From contig NZ_PZKG01000031.1 in NCBI RefSeq assembly GCF_003034985.1, forward strand, positions 1 through 37,914: DNA of 37,914 nt, in the 5' to 3' direction. The translations under genes and the position numbers were made by a program. Shown here piece after piece: positions 7,002-15,448 of the stretch (position 1 is its first letter; each line of letters opens with the position of its first letter). Source of the stretch: Cereibacter changlensis JA139. GTDB lineage: Bacteria; Pseudomonadota; Alphaproteobacteria; Rhodobacterales; Rhodobacteraceae. The notes beneath the pieces were generated by a model. That model saw only the letters and a program-made list of their open reading frames with translations. It was not told the origin of the DNA and ran no database searches.

Positions 7002-9002
7002 ATGGTCACTGAAGCCATTCTCTCCGCGCTCAGCAACGTGCTGACGTTCCAGCATATCCAGTATCTGATGATCGGGGTCGTCACCGGCCTGATCGTCGGC
7101 GTGCTGCCGGGCCTCGGCGGCATCGTCGGGATGTCGCTGCTGCTGCCCTTCGTCTACGGCATGGAGCCGACCCTGGCGCTGGCGATGCTGATCGGCATCC
7201 TGCCGGTGCTGTCGACCTCGGACACCTTCGCCTCGATCCTGATGGGCATCCCCGGCTCCTCCGCCTCGCAGGCCACGATCCTCGACGGCTTTCCGCTGGC
7301 CAAGAAGGGCCAGGCGGCGCGGGCGCTGAGTGCGGCGTTTTCGGCCTCCTTCATCGGCGGGCTGTTCGGCGCGGTGGTGCTGACGGTCTGCGTGCTGGTG
7401 GCGCGGCCGCTGATCCTGTCCTTCGGCGCGGCCGAGCTGTTCATGCTGACCATGTTCGGCCTGTCGATGGTCGGCACGCTGGCCGGCAACAGCCTGTCCA
7501 AGGGCATCGCCGCCTGTGCCGCGGGTCTGGCCCTCGGCGCTGTCGGCGCGGCCCCCGCTACCGGCGAATACCGCATGGAATTCGGCACGCTCTATCTGAT
7601 GAACGGCCTGCCGCTGGTGATCGTCGGCCTCGCGCTCTTCGCCATTCCCGAGATCGGCGACCTGCTGCGCCGCAACAGCGCCATCGCGCAGGAAGGCTCG
7701 CCCATCGGCGCCGGCTGGAAGCAGGGGCTGAAGGACACCTGGGTCTACCGCTGGCTGACGCTGCGGCTTGCCGCACTCGGCGCGGTGCTGGGGATGATCC
7801 CGGGGCTCGGCGGGTCGGTCGTGGACTGGATCGCCTATGGCCATGTGGTGCAGACCTCGCGTGACAAGAGCCAGTTCGGCAAGGGCGACATCCGCGGCGT
7901 CATCGCGGTCGAATCGACCACCGCCTCGAAGGATGGCGGCGGTCTGGTGCCGACGCTGCTGTTCGGCATCCCCGGTTCGGGCTCGATGGCGATCTTCCTC
8001 GCGGGGATGGTGCTGATCGGCCTGCAGCCCGGGCCGTCGATGGTCAGCACCAACCTCGACGTGACCTACACCATCGTCTGGTCGCTGGCGCTGGCCAACG
8101 TGCTGGGCACCGCGCTCTGCATCCTGCTGGCCCCGGCCATCGCCAAGATCACCATCGTGCGCTACCCGCTGGTCGCGCCCTTCATGATCCTCGTCATCAC
8201 CTTCGCGGCCTTCCAGCCCAACCGCTCGCTCTACGATCTGGTGGCGCTGGTGGTGCTCGGCATCGTCGGCATCCTGTTGCGCCGCTTCGGCTGGCCGCGT
8301 CCGGCCTTCCTGATCGGCTTCGTGCTGGCGACGCAGTCCGAGCGCTATCTCTACCAGGCGCTGCAGTTCTCGGGCTGGAACTCGTTCCAGCGGCCCATCG
8401 TGCTGATCATCGCCGCCATCATCATCCTGTCGATCGGCTTCAGCATGTATTCGCAGCGCAAGAGCGGCACCAAGATCGAGGTCGAGGGCAAGAGCGCCGC
8501 CACCGCGACCACCGCGATGTGGCCGCAGGTCGCCTTCACCCTGGCGATCATGGGACTCTTCGTCTTCACCTTCGTCGAGACGATCAACCTGTCGCAACTG
8601 GGCCGGATCTTCCCGGTCAGCATCGCGCTGGTCGGCATGGTCGCCGCCGCGCTGGTGCTCTGGCCGCAGATCCGCGGCAACCGCGCGAGCGGCGCGGTGT
8701 TCGACGCCGAGTCGAAGGAGCCTGCGGAGAGCGAAGGCCCGATGACGCCGCTGAAATACATCGGCTGGCTGGTGGGCTTCGTCGCCTCGATCGCGGTGGT
8801 GGGCTATTTCCTCGCGGTCATCGGCTTCTTCGTGGCCTTCCTGCGGATCATCGCCAAGGCGGGCTGGCTGCAGACCCTGCTCTTGACGCTGCTGGGCGCG
8901 ATCATCCTGATGATCCTGACCTCGGCGCTGAACCTGATCCTGCCCGAGGGGCTGTTGCAGCAATACTTCTACGACCGGTTGCCCTGGCCGCTGGTCTCGT
9001 GA
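7002..9002 (+). CDS. Fused TctA-TctB tripartite tricarboxylate permease
   Basis: A 666-residue inner-membrane protein. Residues about 15-490 are the large TTT permease TctA with its repeated glycine-rich signatures (VLPGLGGIVGMSLLLPF, GIPGSSASQATILDGFP, MIPGLGGSVVDWIAYGHV, GIPGSGSMAIFLAG). From about residue 506 (MWPQVAFTLAIMGLF) follow four hydrophobic helices that match the small subunit TctB in size and pattern. In most TTT systems these are separate genes, in the order C, B, A. Here A and B are one chain. The ATG at 7002 follows AGGGTCTCACC; an open frame further upstream lacks family similarity. It works with the TctC proteins to import carboxylates using the ion gradient. Confidence 0.88.
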   Translation: MVTEAILSALSNVLTFQHIQYLMIGVVTGLIVGVLPGLGGIVGMSLLLPFVYGMEPTLALAMLIGILPVLSTSDTFASILMGIPGSSASQATILDGFPLAKKGQAARALSAAFSASFIGGLFGAVVLTVCVLVARPLILSFGAAELFMLTMFGLSMVGTLAGNSLSKGIAACAAGLALGAVGAAPATGEYRMEFGTLYLMNGLPLVIVGLALFAIPEIGDLLRRNSAIAQEGSPIGAGWKQGLKDTWVYRWLTLRLAALGAVLGMIPGLGGSVVDWIAYGHVVQTSRDKSQFGKGDIRGVIAVESTTASKDGGGLVPTLLFGIPGSGSMAIFLAGMVLIGLQPGPSMVSTNLDVTYTIVWSLALANVLGTALCILLAPAIAKITIVRYPLVAPFMILVITFAAFQPNRSLYDLVALVVLGIVGILLRRFGWPRPAFLIGFVLATQSERYLYQALQFSGWNSFQRPIVLIIAAIIILSIGFSMYSQRKSGTKIEVEGKSAATATTAMWPQVAFTLAIMGLFVFTFVETINLSQLGRIFPVSIALVGMVAAALVLWPQIRGNRASGAVFDAESKEPAESEGPMTPLKYIGWLVGFVASIAVVGYFLAVIGFFVAFLRIIAKAGWLQTLLLTLLGAIILMILTSALNLILPEGLLQQYFYDRLPWPLVS

Positions 9003-9008
9003 CGACCC

Positions 9009-9039
9009 ATGGCCCGCGCCGAAAGGCTCGGGCCATTTT
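9009..9039 (+). terminator. Hairpin between tctAB and prpF with GAAA loop
   Basis: ATGGCCCG (9009-9016) pairs with CGGGCCAT (9029-9036). Inside this an inner GCC-GAAA-GGC stem closes a GNRA loop. TTTC follows. It looks like a terminator or processing hairpin just before the GGAGGA ribosome site of the next gene, and probably lets a fraction of transcripts continue into prpF. Confidence 0.55.
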
Positions 9040-9063
9040 CATTGACGGACGGAGGAAGAAGAC

Positions 9064-10158
9064 ATGGCGAAACAGCACGGTATCCCGGTGATCATCATGC
9101 GGGGCGGCACCTCGAAGGGGCCGTATTTCCGCACCGGAGACCTGCCCGCGGACGAGGCCGCGCGCGACCGCGTCCTGCTGGCGGTGATGGGCTCGCCCGA
9201 CGTGCGCCAGATCGACGGCATCGGCGGCGCCGACACGCTGACCTCGAAAGTGGCGATGGTGCAGCCCTCGGCCCGCGAGGGGGTGGATGTCGACTACCTC
9301 TTCGCGCAGGTCTCGGTGACCGAGGCGGTGGTGGACACCTCGCCCTCCTGCGGCAACATCCTGTCGGGCGTCGGCCCCTTCGCCATCGAGCGCGGCATGG
9401 TGCCGGTGACCGGCGACGAGACGCGGGTGGTGATCTTCAACGTCAACACCAACACGCGGATCGAGGCGCTGGTGCAGACCGACGGCGAGACCGTCGACTA
9501 TGACGGCGACACCGCCATCGCCGGCGTGCCCGGCACGGCGGCCTGCGTGCGGCTGAACTTCATGGATATCGTCGGCTCCAAGACCAGCGGCCTGCTGCCC
9601 TCGGGCCATCTGCAGGAAGAGATCGACGGCGTCGCGGTGACGCTGATCGACGTGGCGGTGCCGATGATGATCCTGCGCGCCGCCGATCTGGGCAAGACCG
9701 GCTACGAGACCCCGGCCGAGCTCGACGCCGACCGCGACTTCTTCGCCAAGCTCGAGGCGATGCGGCTGGAGGCCGGGCGCCGGATGGGGCTGGGCGACGT
9801 GACCGGCAAGGTGCTTCCCAAGGTGGCGATACTGGCCGCCCCGAAGCAGGGCGGCCATATCGCCGCGCGCTATTTCGTGCCGCACAAGGCCCATGCCGCC
9901 TTCGCGGTGACCGGCGCGCTCTGCGTCTCGACGGTCGCGGTGCTGGAGGGCTCGGTCTCGGACGGGCTCGCGCTGCGCCCCGAGGGCGAGGACCGCGAGA
10001 TCCTGATCGAGCATCCCAGCGGCATGATCGACGTGGCGCTGCGCACCAGCGGGCGGGGCAAGGATCTGCAGGTGGTCAGCGCCGGCGCGATCCGCACCGC
10101 GCGCAAGCTGGTCACCGGCGAGGTCTATGTGCCGGCCGCGGCGCTGACCAGCGCCTGA
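9064..10158 (+). CDS. PrpF-family isomerase, 4-oxalomesaconate tautomerase-like
   Basis: A 364-residue protein of the PrpF family, which has two diaminopimelate-epimerase-like domains and moves double bonds in unsaturated carboxylates. The N-terminus IPVIIMRGGTSKGPYFR and the segment QIDGIGGADTLTSKVAMV are family hallmarks. C96 in SPSCGNILSG sits in the active-site loop. The overall pattern is closest to 4-oxalomesaconate tautomerase (GalD), though PrpF itself isomerises 2-methyl-aconitate or aconitate. GGAGGAAGA precedes the ATG. Placement behind a tricarboxylate permease and facing tcuAB suggests isomerisation of an aconitate-type product. The family is secure, the exact substrate is not. 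Confidence 0.88.
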   Translation: MAKQHGIPVIIMRGGTSKGPYFRTGDLPADEAARDRVLLAVMGSPDVRQIDGIGGADTLTSKVAMVQPSAREGVDVDYLFAQVSVTEAVVDTSPSCGNILSGVGPFAIERGMVPVTGDETRVVIFNVNTNTRIEALVQTDGETVDYDGDTAIAGVPGTAACVRLNFMDIVGSKTSGLLPSGHLQEEIDGVAVTLIDVAVPMMILRAADLGKTGYETPAELDADRDFFAKLEAMRLEAGRRMGLGDVTGKVLPKVAILAAPKQGGHIAARYFVPHKAHAAFAVTGALCVSTVAVLEGSVSDGLALRPEGEDREILIEHPSGMIDVALRTSGRGKDLQVVSAGAIRTARKLVTGEVYVPAAALTSA

Positions 10159-10175
10159 GCCATCCGCGGAAAGAC

Positions 10176-10208
10176 AAAGGGCCCCGGCAGCGATGCCGGG
10201 GCCCTTTT
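10176..10208. terminator. Bidirectional intrinsic terminator
   Basis: AAAGGGCCCCGGCA (10176-10189), loop GCGA, TGCCGGGGCCCTTTT (10194-10208). The perfect stem flanked by A and T runs sits between the convergent prpF and tcuB genes and can stop transcription from both sides. Confidence 0.9.
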
Positions 10209-10231
10209 GCGTTGCGCGGTCTTCCGAAGGC

Positions 10232-11326
10232 TCAGCGGGTCTTCTCCAGCTTGCCCGCCTCGGCCACCAGCGCGGTGAAGCGGAAGAAGCCGTGGATCAT
10301 CTTGGAGAAGGGCATGAGCAGGAACAGCGTCATCACCGTGGCGAGGTGGATCGCCAGCAGCGGCCCGACGGCGGCGGTGCCGGTGGCGGCATAGAGCACG
10401 AGCCCGGTCAGCGCCACGACGCCCAAGAGCAGGATAAAGGCCATCTCGCCGCCCCAGACCCGGCGCGCGCCGAGATCCGGATCGGCCTTCAGCTTCAGCA
10501 GGGCCAGCCCGAGCGCCCCCGCCACCATCGCCAGACCGCCAGGCACGCCGAGCAGCTTCGGCGGGGCCCAGAACGGGTAGGGCGCCGTCCAGCCGAAGAC
10601 GTAGTGCAGGATCGTCCCGGACGAGGTTGAGGCGAAACAGGCGAGGAAGCCCCACATCATCAGCTGATGCGCGATGCGGCGCTTCTGGCTGAAACGGTCG
10701 CCATCCTCGAAGTTGCAGCCGTCGCCGTGACCGCCGTTCAGGTTCTTCATCCGCCCCGCCATGTCGCCCGCCTTCAGCAGGTGGCGCAGGCGCAGCGGGC
10801 CGCCCTCCACCTCGCGCCAGTAGTCGCGCAGCGACAGGCCGATGAGGGCGAGGGGCGCGAGGAAGGCCGGGATGAAGATCGCGATCATCACGTTATGCGC
10901 CATGTAGGCATAGAAGCCGTCGCCCCCGGTCGGACGCAGCGCGGCGATCAGCGCGAAGAACAGCGTCAGTGCGACGACCAGCAGCCCGGCCATGGCGACG
11001 CCGCGCTCGTGGAACAGGCGGGCCAGCGTCTGCGGTCGCGCCAGCCGTTCCCAGCTGTCCTGACGCACCTCGGCCAGAGCGGCGGGGATGTTCAGCGCGA
11101 ATTCATGCGGCGCGGTATACTGGCAGGAATAGTGGCAGCCCCGGCAATTGTGGCAGAGGTTCGCCAGATGGGTCAGATCGCCATCGGCGAAGGCCTTCTG
11201 CCGGGTCATGGCCGGGAAGACCGAGCAGAACCCCTCGCAATAGCGGCAGGCGTTGCAGATCTCGATCTGGCGCCGGGCTTCCTCGGTGGCGCTCAATTGG
11301 GTCTTGAGGGCGAAATCAAGCGACAT
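10232..11326 (-). CDS. tcuB: TcuB, tricarballylate utilisation Fe-S/heme membrane protein
   Basis: A 364-residue membrane protein that reoxidises TcuA and passes electrons to the quinone pool. The N-terminal domain has two four-cysteine clusters typical of 4Fe-4S ferredoxin folds: C24, C27, C30, C34 (CNACRYCEGFC) and C58, C61, C64, C68 (CHNCRGCHYSC). About six hydrophobic helices follow from residue 112, with histidines that may bind heme. The ATG at 11326 overlaps the end of tcuA by 11 bases, so the pair is translationally coupled. In Salmonella TcuB partners TcuA. The same two modules form CobZ in Rhodobacter capsulatus, where they are fused and act in cobalamin synthesis. The separate genes and carboxylate context here favour TcuB. 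Confidence 0.9.
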   Translation of the reverse strand: MSLDFALKTQLSATEEARRQIEICNACRYCEGFCSVFPAMTRQKAFADGDLTHLANLCHNCRGCHYSCQYTAPHEFALNIPAALAEVRQDSWERLARPQTLARLFHERGVAMAGLLVVALTLFFALIAALRPTGGDGFYAYMAHNVMIAIFIPAFLAPLALIGLSLRDYWREVEGGPLRLRHLLKAGDMAGRMKNLNGGHGDGCNFEDGDRFSQKRRIAHQLMMWGFLACFASTSSGTILHYVFGWTAPYPFWAPPKLLGVPGGLAMVAGALGLALLKLKADPDLGARRVWGGEMAFILLLGVVALTGLVLYAATGTAAVGPLLAIHLATVMTLFLLMPFSKMIHGFFRFTALVAEAGKLEKTR

Positions 11327-12710
11327 GGGCGGCGGCCTCCTTGCCGGCGATGCGTCCGAAGACGGTTCCGATGGTCATCCCGAAGCCGGCCAGATAGCCT
11401 TGGCCGAGGATCGAGCCGGCCATGATCTCTCCGGCGGCCCAGAGATTGGTGATCGGCCCCTCGGGGGTGTGGACCTGCGCGCTGTCCGAGACCTTCAGCC
11501 CGAGATAGGTGAAGGTCACGCCGGGGCGCAGCTGGTAGCCGTAGAACGGCGCCTGATCCAGCGGGCGGGCCCAGTTGGTCTTGGCCGTGGCCAGCCCCTC
11601 GGTCGCCAGCCCGTCCAGTTCGGTCGGGTGGAAGGTGCCGGGGCGGCAGGCGGCGTTGAAGTCGTTCACCGTGGCCTGCACCGCGGCGGGGTCGAGGCCC
11701 ATCTTCGCCGCAAGCTCGGGGATCGTGTCGGCCACGATCGGCGGGAAGACCGAAGGCATGAAGAGGTCGATCGACTTGGCGTCGATCAGCGCGTAGCCGA
11801 CCTGATCGGGCTGCGCCGCGACCAGCCGGCCCCAGATCGCATAGCGCTTGGGCCAGGTGTCCTCGCCCTCGTCATAGAAACGCTGGCCGTCGCGGTTGAC
11901 CACGATGGAGAAGGGCACGCAATCCAGCCGGGTGACGATGCCGCCGTCGTATTTCGGCGCGCGCCCGTCGATGGCGACGGCATGGCACTGCGTCGGGTCG
12001 CCCACGCTGTCGGCGCCCTGATCGAGCATGTCCTTCAGCACGACGCCGCGGTTGTAGGGCGTGCCGCGGATCAGGAAGTTGCGCGCCGAGGGCCCCCAGG
12101 CCCGGGCCAGCCAGTCGAGATCGGCCTGGAACCCGCCCGAGGCCAGCACGAAGGCCTTCGCGCGGATGGTGACCGGCGGGGCCTTGGCGATCTCGACATC
12201 GAGATGGGTGATCGCCTGCCCGTCGCGGTGGACGTGACGCACCTGCGCCTCGTAGACGACGGTCACGCCCAGGGCCTCGGCGGTGTTGTAATAGGCATTC
12301 ACCAGCGCCTTGCCGCCGCCGAGGAAGAAGGCGTTGGTGCGCGACAGCGACAGCGTGCCCGAGAGCGAGGGCTGGAAGCGCACGCCATGCTCCTGCATCC
12401 AGGGCAGGCATTCCTCCGAGCTGCGGATGGTCATGCGGGCCAGATGCTCCTCGGTCTTGCCCTTGGTGACCAGCATCAGGTCGTGGAAATACTCGTCTTC
12501 CTCGTAGGCGCCGGTCAGCGGCGACATCGGGCCGCGATGCATGCAGCGGAAGTTGCGGGTGTGGCGCGAGTTGCCGCCGCGATAGGGCACCGGCGCGCCC
12601 TCGAGGATGATGACCCGCGCGCCGGCCTCGGCGGCGGTGATCGCGGCGCAGAGCGCGGCATTGCCGCCCCCGACGATGGCGATGTCGTAAGTTTCGGGGG
12701 TCTCGGTCAT
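11316..12710 (-). CDS. tcuA: TcuA, FAD-dependent tricarballylate dehydrogenase
   Basis: A 464-residue flavoprotein of the fumarate reductase/succinate dehydrogenase flavoprotein family. The FAD-binding Rossmann motif IAIVGGGNAALCAAITAAE is at about 10-28, followed by E37. The C-terminal FAD motif LWAAGEIMAGSILGQGYL lies at about 422-439. The segment SRHTRNFRCMH after GGN fits TcuA. The known reaction oxidises tricarballylate to cis-aconitate, with electrons going to TcuB. The start ATG shares four bases (ATGA) with the stop of the upstream GntR gene, so gntR-tcuA-tcuB form one operon. No TcuC-type MFS importer is present; the TTT system probably does the uptake. Other FAD-dependent carboxylate dehydrogenases remain possible substrate variants. 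Confidence 0.9.
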   Translation of the reverse strand: MTETPETYDIAIVGGGNAALCAAITAAEAGARVIILEGAPVPYRGGNSRHTRNFRCMHRGPMSPLTGAYEEDEYFHDLMLVTKGKTEEHLARMTIRSSEECLPWMQEHGVRFQPSLSGTLSLSRTNAFFLGGGKALVNAYYNTAEALGVTVVYEAQVRHVHRDGQAITHLDVEIAKAPPVTIRAKAFVLASGGFQADLDWLARAWGPSARNFLIRGTPYNRGVVLKDMLDQGADSVGDPTQCHAVAIDGRAPKYDGGIVTRLDCVPFSIVVNRDGQRFYDEGEDTWPKRYAIWGRLVAAQPDQVGYALIDAKSIDLFMPSVFPPIVADTIPELAAKMGLDPAAVQATVNDFNAACRPGTFHPTELDGLATEGLATAKTNWARPLDQAPFYGYQLRPGVTFTYLGLKVSDSAQVHTPEGPITNLWAAGEIMAGSILGQGYLAGFGMTIGTVFGRIAGKEAAAHVA

Positions 12711-13372
12711 TCGTCCTCCATCGGGATTTCGCGCCCGCGCATGGCCCGGATGCGGGCGTTCAGGGCGGCTTCGACATGGGCGCGCATCGCCGCCTCGGCG
12801 GCATCGCCGTCATGGGCCGCGATGGCCCGGATGACGGCGGCATGTTCGGCGGCGGCGGCCTCGGGGCGGGTCGGGTCGGCAAGGGTGGTCGGGCCGAGGA
12901 TCAGCAGGGTCTTCTGCAGCGCGCTCATGGTCTTGACCAGAAAGCGGTTGCGCGCCGCGTCGAGCAGGGTGCGGTGGAACTGGCGGTTCAGCTCCTGCGC
13001 GGCGGCGCCGGGGGCGCTGGCGGCCAGCGCGTCGTTCAGCTCGGTCAGCTCGACCACCTCGACCCGCTGCGCCATCCGCGCCGCCAGACGCGAGGCCGTG
13101 CCCTCCAGCACCGAGCGCATCTCGTAGAGTTCGATGACCTCGGCATAGTCGAGATTGCGGATCGTGGCGCCCTGACGGGCCTGATGCGTCACCAGCCCGT
13201 CGGCCTCCAGCTGCCGGATCGCCTCGCGCACCGGGGTGCGCGAGATGCCGAAACGCTCGGCCAGCTCGGTCTCGCGCAGGCGCGAGCCGGGCAGCAGCTG
13301 GCCCGACTTGATGTCGGCCAGCAGGCGCCGGTAGGCGGACTGTCCCTGCGGTCCTTCGGAGTCCTCGGTCAT
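12707..13372 (-). CDS. GntR-family regulator, FCD subfamily, of the tcu operon
   Basis: A 221-residue regulator. The GntR winged helix (about 12-75) contains LRETELAERFGISRTPVREA, and the C-terminal FCD domain (about 85-215) has the metal-binding histidine pattern RQFHRTLLDAA, EHAAVIRAIAAHD and RAHVEAALN. FCD proteins bind small carboxylates or metals. The ATG at 13372 was chosen. An in-frame ATG at 13405 would lie inside the operator and has no ribosome site. It is the first gene of the tcu operon and divergent from the AbrB-family gene. The direct repeats between them overlap its own -10 element, so self-repression and control of both directions are likely. Salmonella uses a LysR protein (TcuR) instead. 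Confidence 0.88.
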   Translation of the reverse strand: MTEDSEGPQGQSAYRRLLADIKSGQLLPGSRLRETELAERFGISRTPVREAIRQLEADGLVTHQARQGATIRNLDYAEVIELYEMRSVLEGTASRLAARMAQRVEVVELTELNDALAASAPGAAAQELNRQFHRTLLDAARNRFLVKTMSALQKTLLILGPTTLADPTRPEAAAAEHAAVIRAIAAHDGDAAEAAMRAHVEAALNARIRAMRGREIPMEDE

Positions 13373-13391
13373 GTGCGCGCAGTTCCCTGTT

Positions 13392-13429
13392 GCATCCCGT
13401 TGCATACATCTGGATACATTAACCGTCAA
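13392..13429. promoter_or_regulatory. Divergent tcu/AbrB promoter with helically phased direct repeats
   Basis: Three direct repeats start exactly 10 bases apart: GCATCCCG (13392), GCATACAT (13402) and GGATACAT (13412). On the minus strand TTGACG (13429-13424), 17 bases, TATGCA (13406-13401) form a plausible promoter for gntR-tcuAB whose -10 is the middle repeat. On the plus strand TTGCAT (13390-13395) and ATACAT (13414-13419) are a weaker pair toward the AbrB gene. The middle TTGCATACAT also occurs at 1301-1310. Confidence 0.6.
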
Positions 13430-13442
13430 CAAGGAGAGCGCC

Positions 13443-14519
13443 ATGACGCAGCCCTTCCGTTTCAAGCTGTCGTGGGCGTCGGTGATCCCCCGCGCCGGCA
13501 CCGTCGCGCTGGCTCTCGCCGGAGCCGCCACCTTCCTTCTGCTCGGGCTGCCGCTGCCCTTCCTGTTCGGACCGATGTCCTTCTGTCTGGTGGCGGCGCT
13601 TTTCGGCGCGCGGCTGCGCGGGCTGGGGCAGATCTCGGTCGGGGCGCGCACCATCCTCGGCGTGGCGGTCGGCGCCTCGATCACCCCCGAGGTGGTCGGG
13701 CAGATCCCGCAGATGGCGATGAGCGTGGCGCTGGTGCCGCTCTATGTGCTGCTGATCGGTCTGATCGGCGTGCCGTTCTTCCGGCGGCTCGGCTTCGATC
13801 CGGCGACCTCCTATTACGCGGCCATGCCGGGCGGGCTGCAGGATATGGTGATCTTCGGCGAGGAGGCGGGGGCCGATGTGCGGGCCCTGTCGCTGATCCA
13901 TGCGACGCGGGTGGCGGTGCTGGTCACCATCGCGCCGATGATCCTCGTCTGGCTCTACGACGCGCCGCTCAGCGGGGCGATGGGCGCGCCGCTGCGGGAG
14001 TTCGGGGCGGGCCAGCTGATCTGGATGGCGGTGGCGGCGCTGGTCGGCTGGAAGGGGGGCGAGTATCTCGGCCTCTTCGGCGCCTCGATCCTCGGGCCGA
14101 TGATCACCACCGCGGCGCTGTCGCTGGCGGGGATCATCACGCAGCGCCCGCCGGCCGAGGCGATCATGCTGGCGCAGCTCTTCATCGGCATCGGCATCGG
14201 CGTGCAATATGTCGGCGTCACCCTGCGCGAGTTGCGGGCCTTCGTGCTGTCGGGGCTGGCCTTCGTGATGGTGCTGGCGGTGCTGGCCGCGGCCTTCACC
14301 GAATTCGTCGTGCTCACCGGCCTCGCCCGCCCGCTGGAGGGGTTTCTGGCCTTCGCGCCCGGCGGGCAGGCCGAGCTGACGGTGCTGGCCATCGTGGTGG
14401 GGGCCGATCTCGGCTTCGTGGTGCTGCACCACCTGACGCGGATCGTCATCGTCATCACCGGCGCGCCGCTGGTCGCGCGCTACATGGGCGTGAAATCCGC
14501 GGGCAAGCCGCCGCGCTAG
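13443..14519 (+). CDS. AbrB-family membrane protein
   Basis: A 358-residue integral membrane protein of the AbrB family (PF05145, often mislabelled ammonia monooxygenase). About ten hydrophobic helices are arranged as two repeats, visible as FGPMSFCLVAALFG near residue 41 and GASILGPMITTAALSL near 215, and AAMPGGLQDMVIFGEEAG against FAPGGQAELTVLAI. The ATG at 13443 follows AAGGAGAG. AbrB proteins are putative transporters; their substrates are poorly known. Here it is divergent from gntR-tcuAB and shares their operator region, so it may import or export the same acid or a product. This gives the island a second potential transporter besides TTT. Confidence 0.85.
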   Translation: MTQPFRFKLSWASVIPRAGTVALALAGAATFLLLGLPLPFLFGPMSFCLVAALFGARLRGLGQISVGARTILGVAVGASITPEVVGQIPQMAMSVALVPLYVLLIGLIGVPFFRRLGFDPATSYYAAMPGGLQDMVIFGEEAGADVRALSLIHATRVAVLVTIAPMILVWLYDAPLSGAMGAPLREFGAGQLIWMAVAALVGWKGGEYLGLFGASILGPMITTAALSLAGIITQRPPAEAIMLAQLFIGIGIGVQYVGVTLRELRAFVLSGLAFVMVLAVLAAAFTEFVVLTGLARPLEGFLAFAPGGQAELTVLAIVVGADLGFVVLHHLTRIVIVITGAPLVARYMGVKSAGKPPR

Positions 14520-14520
14520 G

Positions 14521-15438
14521 TCACGCCTGCGGCGCGATGAAGCCGAGCGCCGAGAGGCTGTGGCGCACCTGGCGCAGATGCGCCTCCATCTGGTCGGCGG
14601 CGCCGGCAAGGTCGCCCGCCTCGATCAGGTCGAGGATGCGCAGATGCTCGCGCGACTGGCGGTAGTAGCGCTCGCGGTCGTCCATCGCGCGGTAGGTCAG
14701 CAGGCGCCGCACCCGGTTCACCCGCATCAGCGCCTGCAGCATGAAGGGATTGCCCGCGCCGGTCATCACCGTCTCGTGGAACTGCGCGCCGCGCAGATAG
14801 AGCGCATCCGGCGGGGCGCGGTCGATCGTGCCGTCGAGCAGGTCATGCTCCACCCGGCGCAGCCGCGCGATGTCGTCGGGCGGCAGACGATAGCCGGGCA
14901 GGCGCAGCGCCGCGGGTTCGAGGATCAGCCGCATCTGCGTGGTATGGGCCAGCGCGTCGGGCGCCGTCAGCTCGGTGTTGATGTTCCAGCCGTAGCCCGC
15001 GCGCTTCTCGGCGATGCCCTCGCGGATCAGCCGGCCCATCAGGTCGGAGGTCTGGCGCTTGGTCAGGGTGAACCTGTCGCGGATCTCCTGCTCGGTGACC
15101 TGCGGCCCGATCGTGCGCTCGGTCAGAAGCGTCGCGAGCTGAAGGTAGGCGGCATGCACCGGGTCGCGCGGCCGTTCCGGCGCGGCTTCGGCGACATGGC
15201 GCACGAAAAAGCCGCGGTTCGGCTCGTGGCGCACCCGGCCCGTCTCGGCCAGCTGCTTCAGCGCCTGCTCCACCGGCCAGCGCGACACGGCGAATCGCCG
15301 CGCCAGCTCCGCGGTGCGCAGATGCGCCCCCTCCGGCAGGGATTGGGAGACGATATGCGCGGCGATATCCGCGGCAAGATGCGGGCCGATGCGGCTGCGG
15401 GAGGTGGGCGAGGCGGACAACTGGGGGGCTTTCGGCAA
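14521..15438 (-). CDS. Second GntR-family regulator, FCD subfamily, TTG start
   Basis: A 305-residue regulator with an N-terminal GntR winged helix (RTAELARRFAVSRWPVEQAL at about 41-60), a middle region of about 70 residues and a C-terminal FCD domain with AQFHETVMTGAGNPFM, SREHLRILDLIEAGD and QMEAHLRQV. The middle resembles a second helix-turn-helix-like segment (RDRFTLTKRQTSDLMGRLIR), which makes it longer than usual FCD proteins (220-240). The longest frame starts with TTG at 15438. The nearest upstream ATG (15457) is in another frame and would join this frame if the run of six C (15423-15428 on the minus strand) lost one base. It is divergent from the Ldh2-family gene and probably controls it through the palindrome at 15482-15501. 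Confidence 0.82.
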   Translation of the reverse strand: MPKAPQLSASPTSRSRIGPHLAADIAAHIVSQSLPEGAHLRTAELARRFAVSRWPVEQALKQLAETGRVRHEPNRGFFVRHVAEAAPERPRDPVHAAYLQLATLLTERTIGPQVTEQEIRDRFTLTKRQTSDLMGRLIREGIAEKRAGYGWNINTELTAPDALAHTTQMRLILEPAALRLPGYRLPPDDIARLRRVEHDLLDGTIDRAPPDALYLRGAQFHETVMTGAGNPFMLQALMRVNRVRRLLTYRAMDDRERYYRQSREHLRILDLIEAGDLAGAADQMEAHLRQVRHSLSALGFIAPQA

Positions 15439-15448
15439 GGAAAGCCCC
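15425..15448 (-). promoter_or_regulatory. Hairpin enclosing the TTG start of the second GntR gene
   Basis: GGGGCTTTC (15448-15440 read on the minus strand), a 6-base loop and GAAAGCCCC (15433-15425) form a perfect 9-pair stem. The loop contains the TTG start codon, and the only ribosome-site-like GGGG is in the stem. It could reduce translation of the regulator. The structure is seen, the effect is inferred. Confidence 0.4.

Noticed and set aside
6765-8963. A 732-codon minus-strand frame opposite the TctAB gene
   Set aside because: It has a low-complexity Gln/Asp/Arg/His composition typical of antisense to membrane-protein codons. The plus strand encodes a clear permease.
10232-12710. TcuA/TcuB as a split CobZ for cobalamin synthesis
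   Set aside because: No cob gene is near and the surroundings are carboxylate transport and isomerase genes, so the tricarballylate role fits better.
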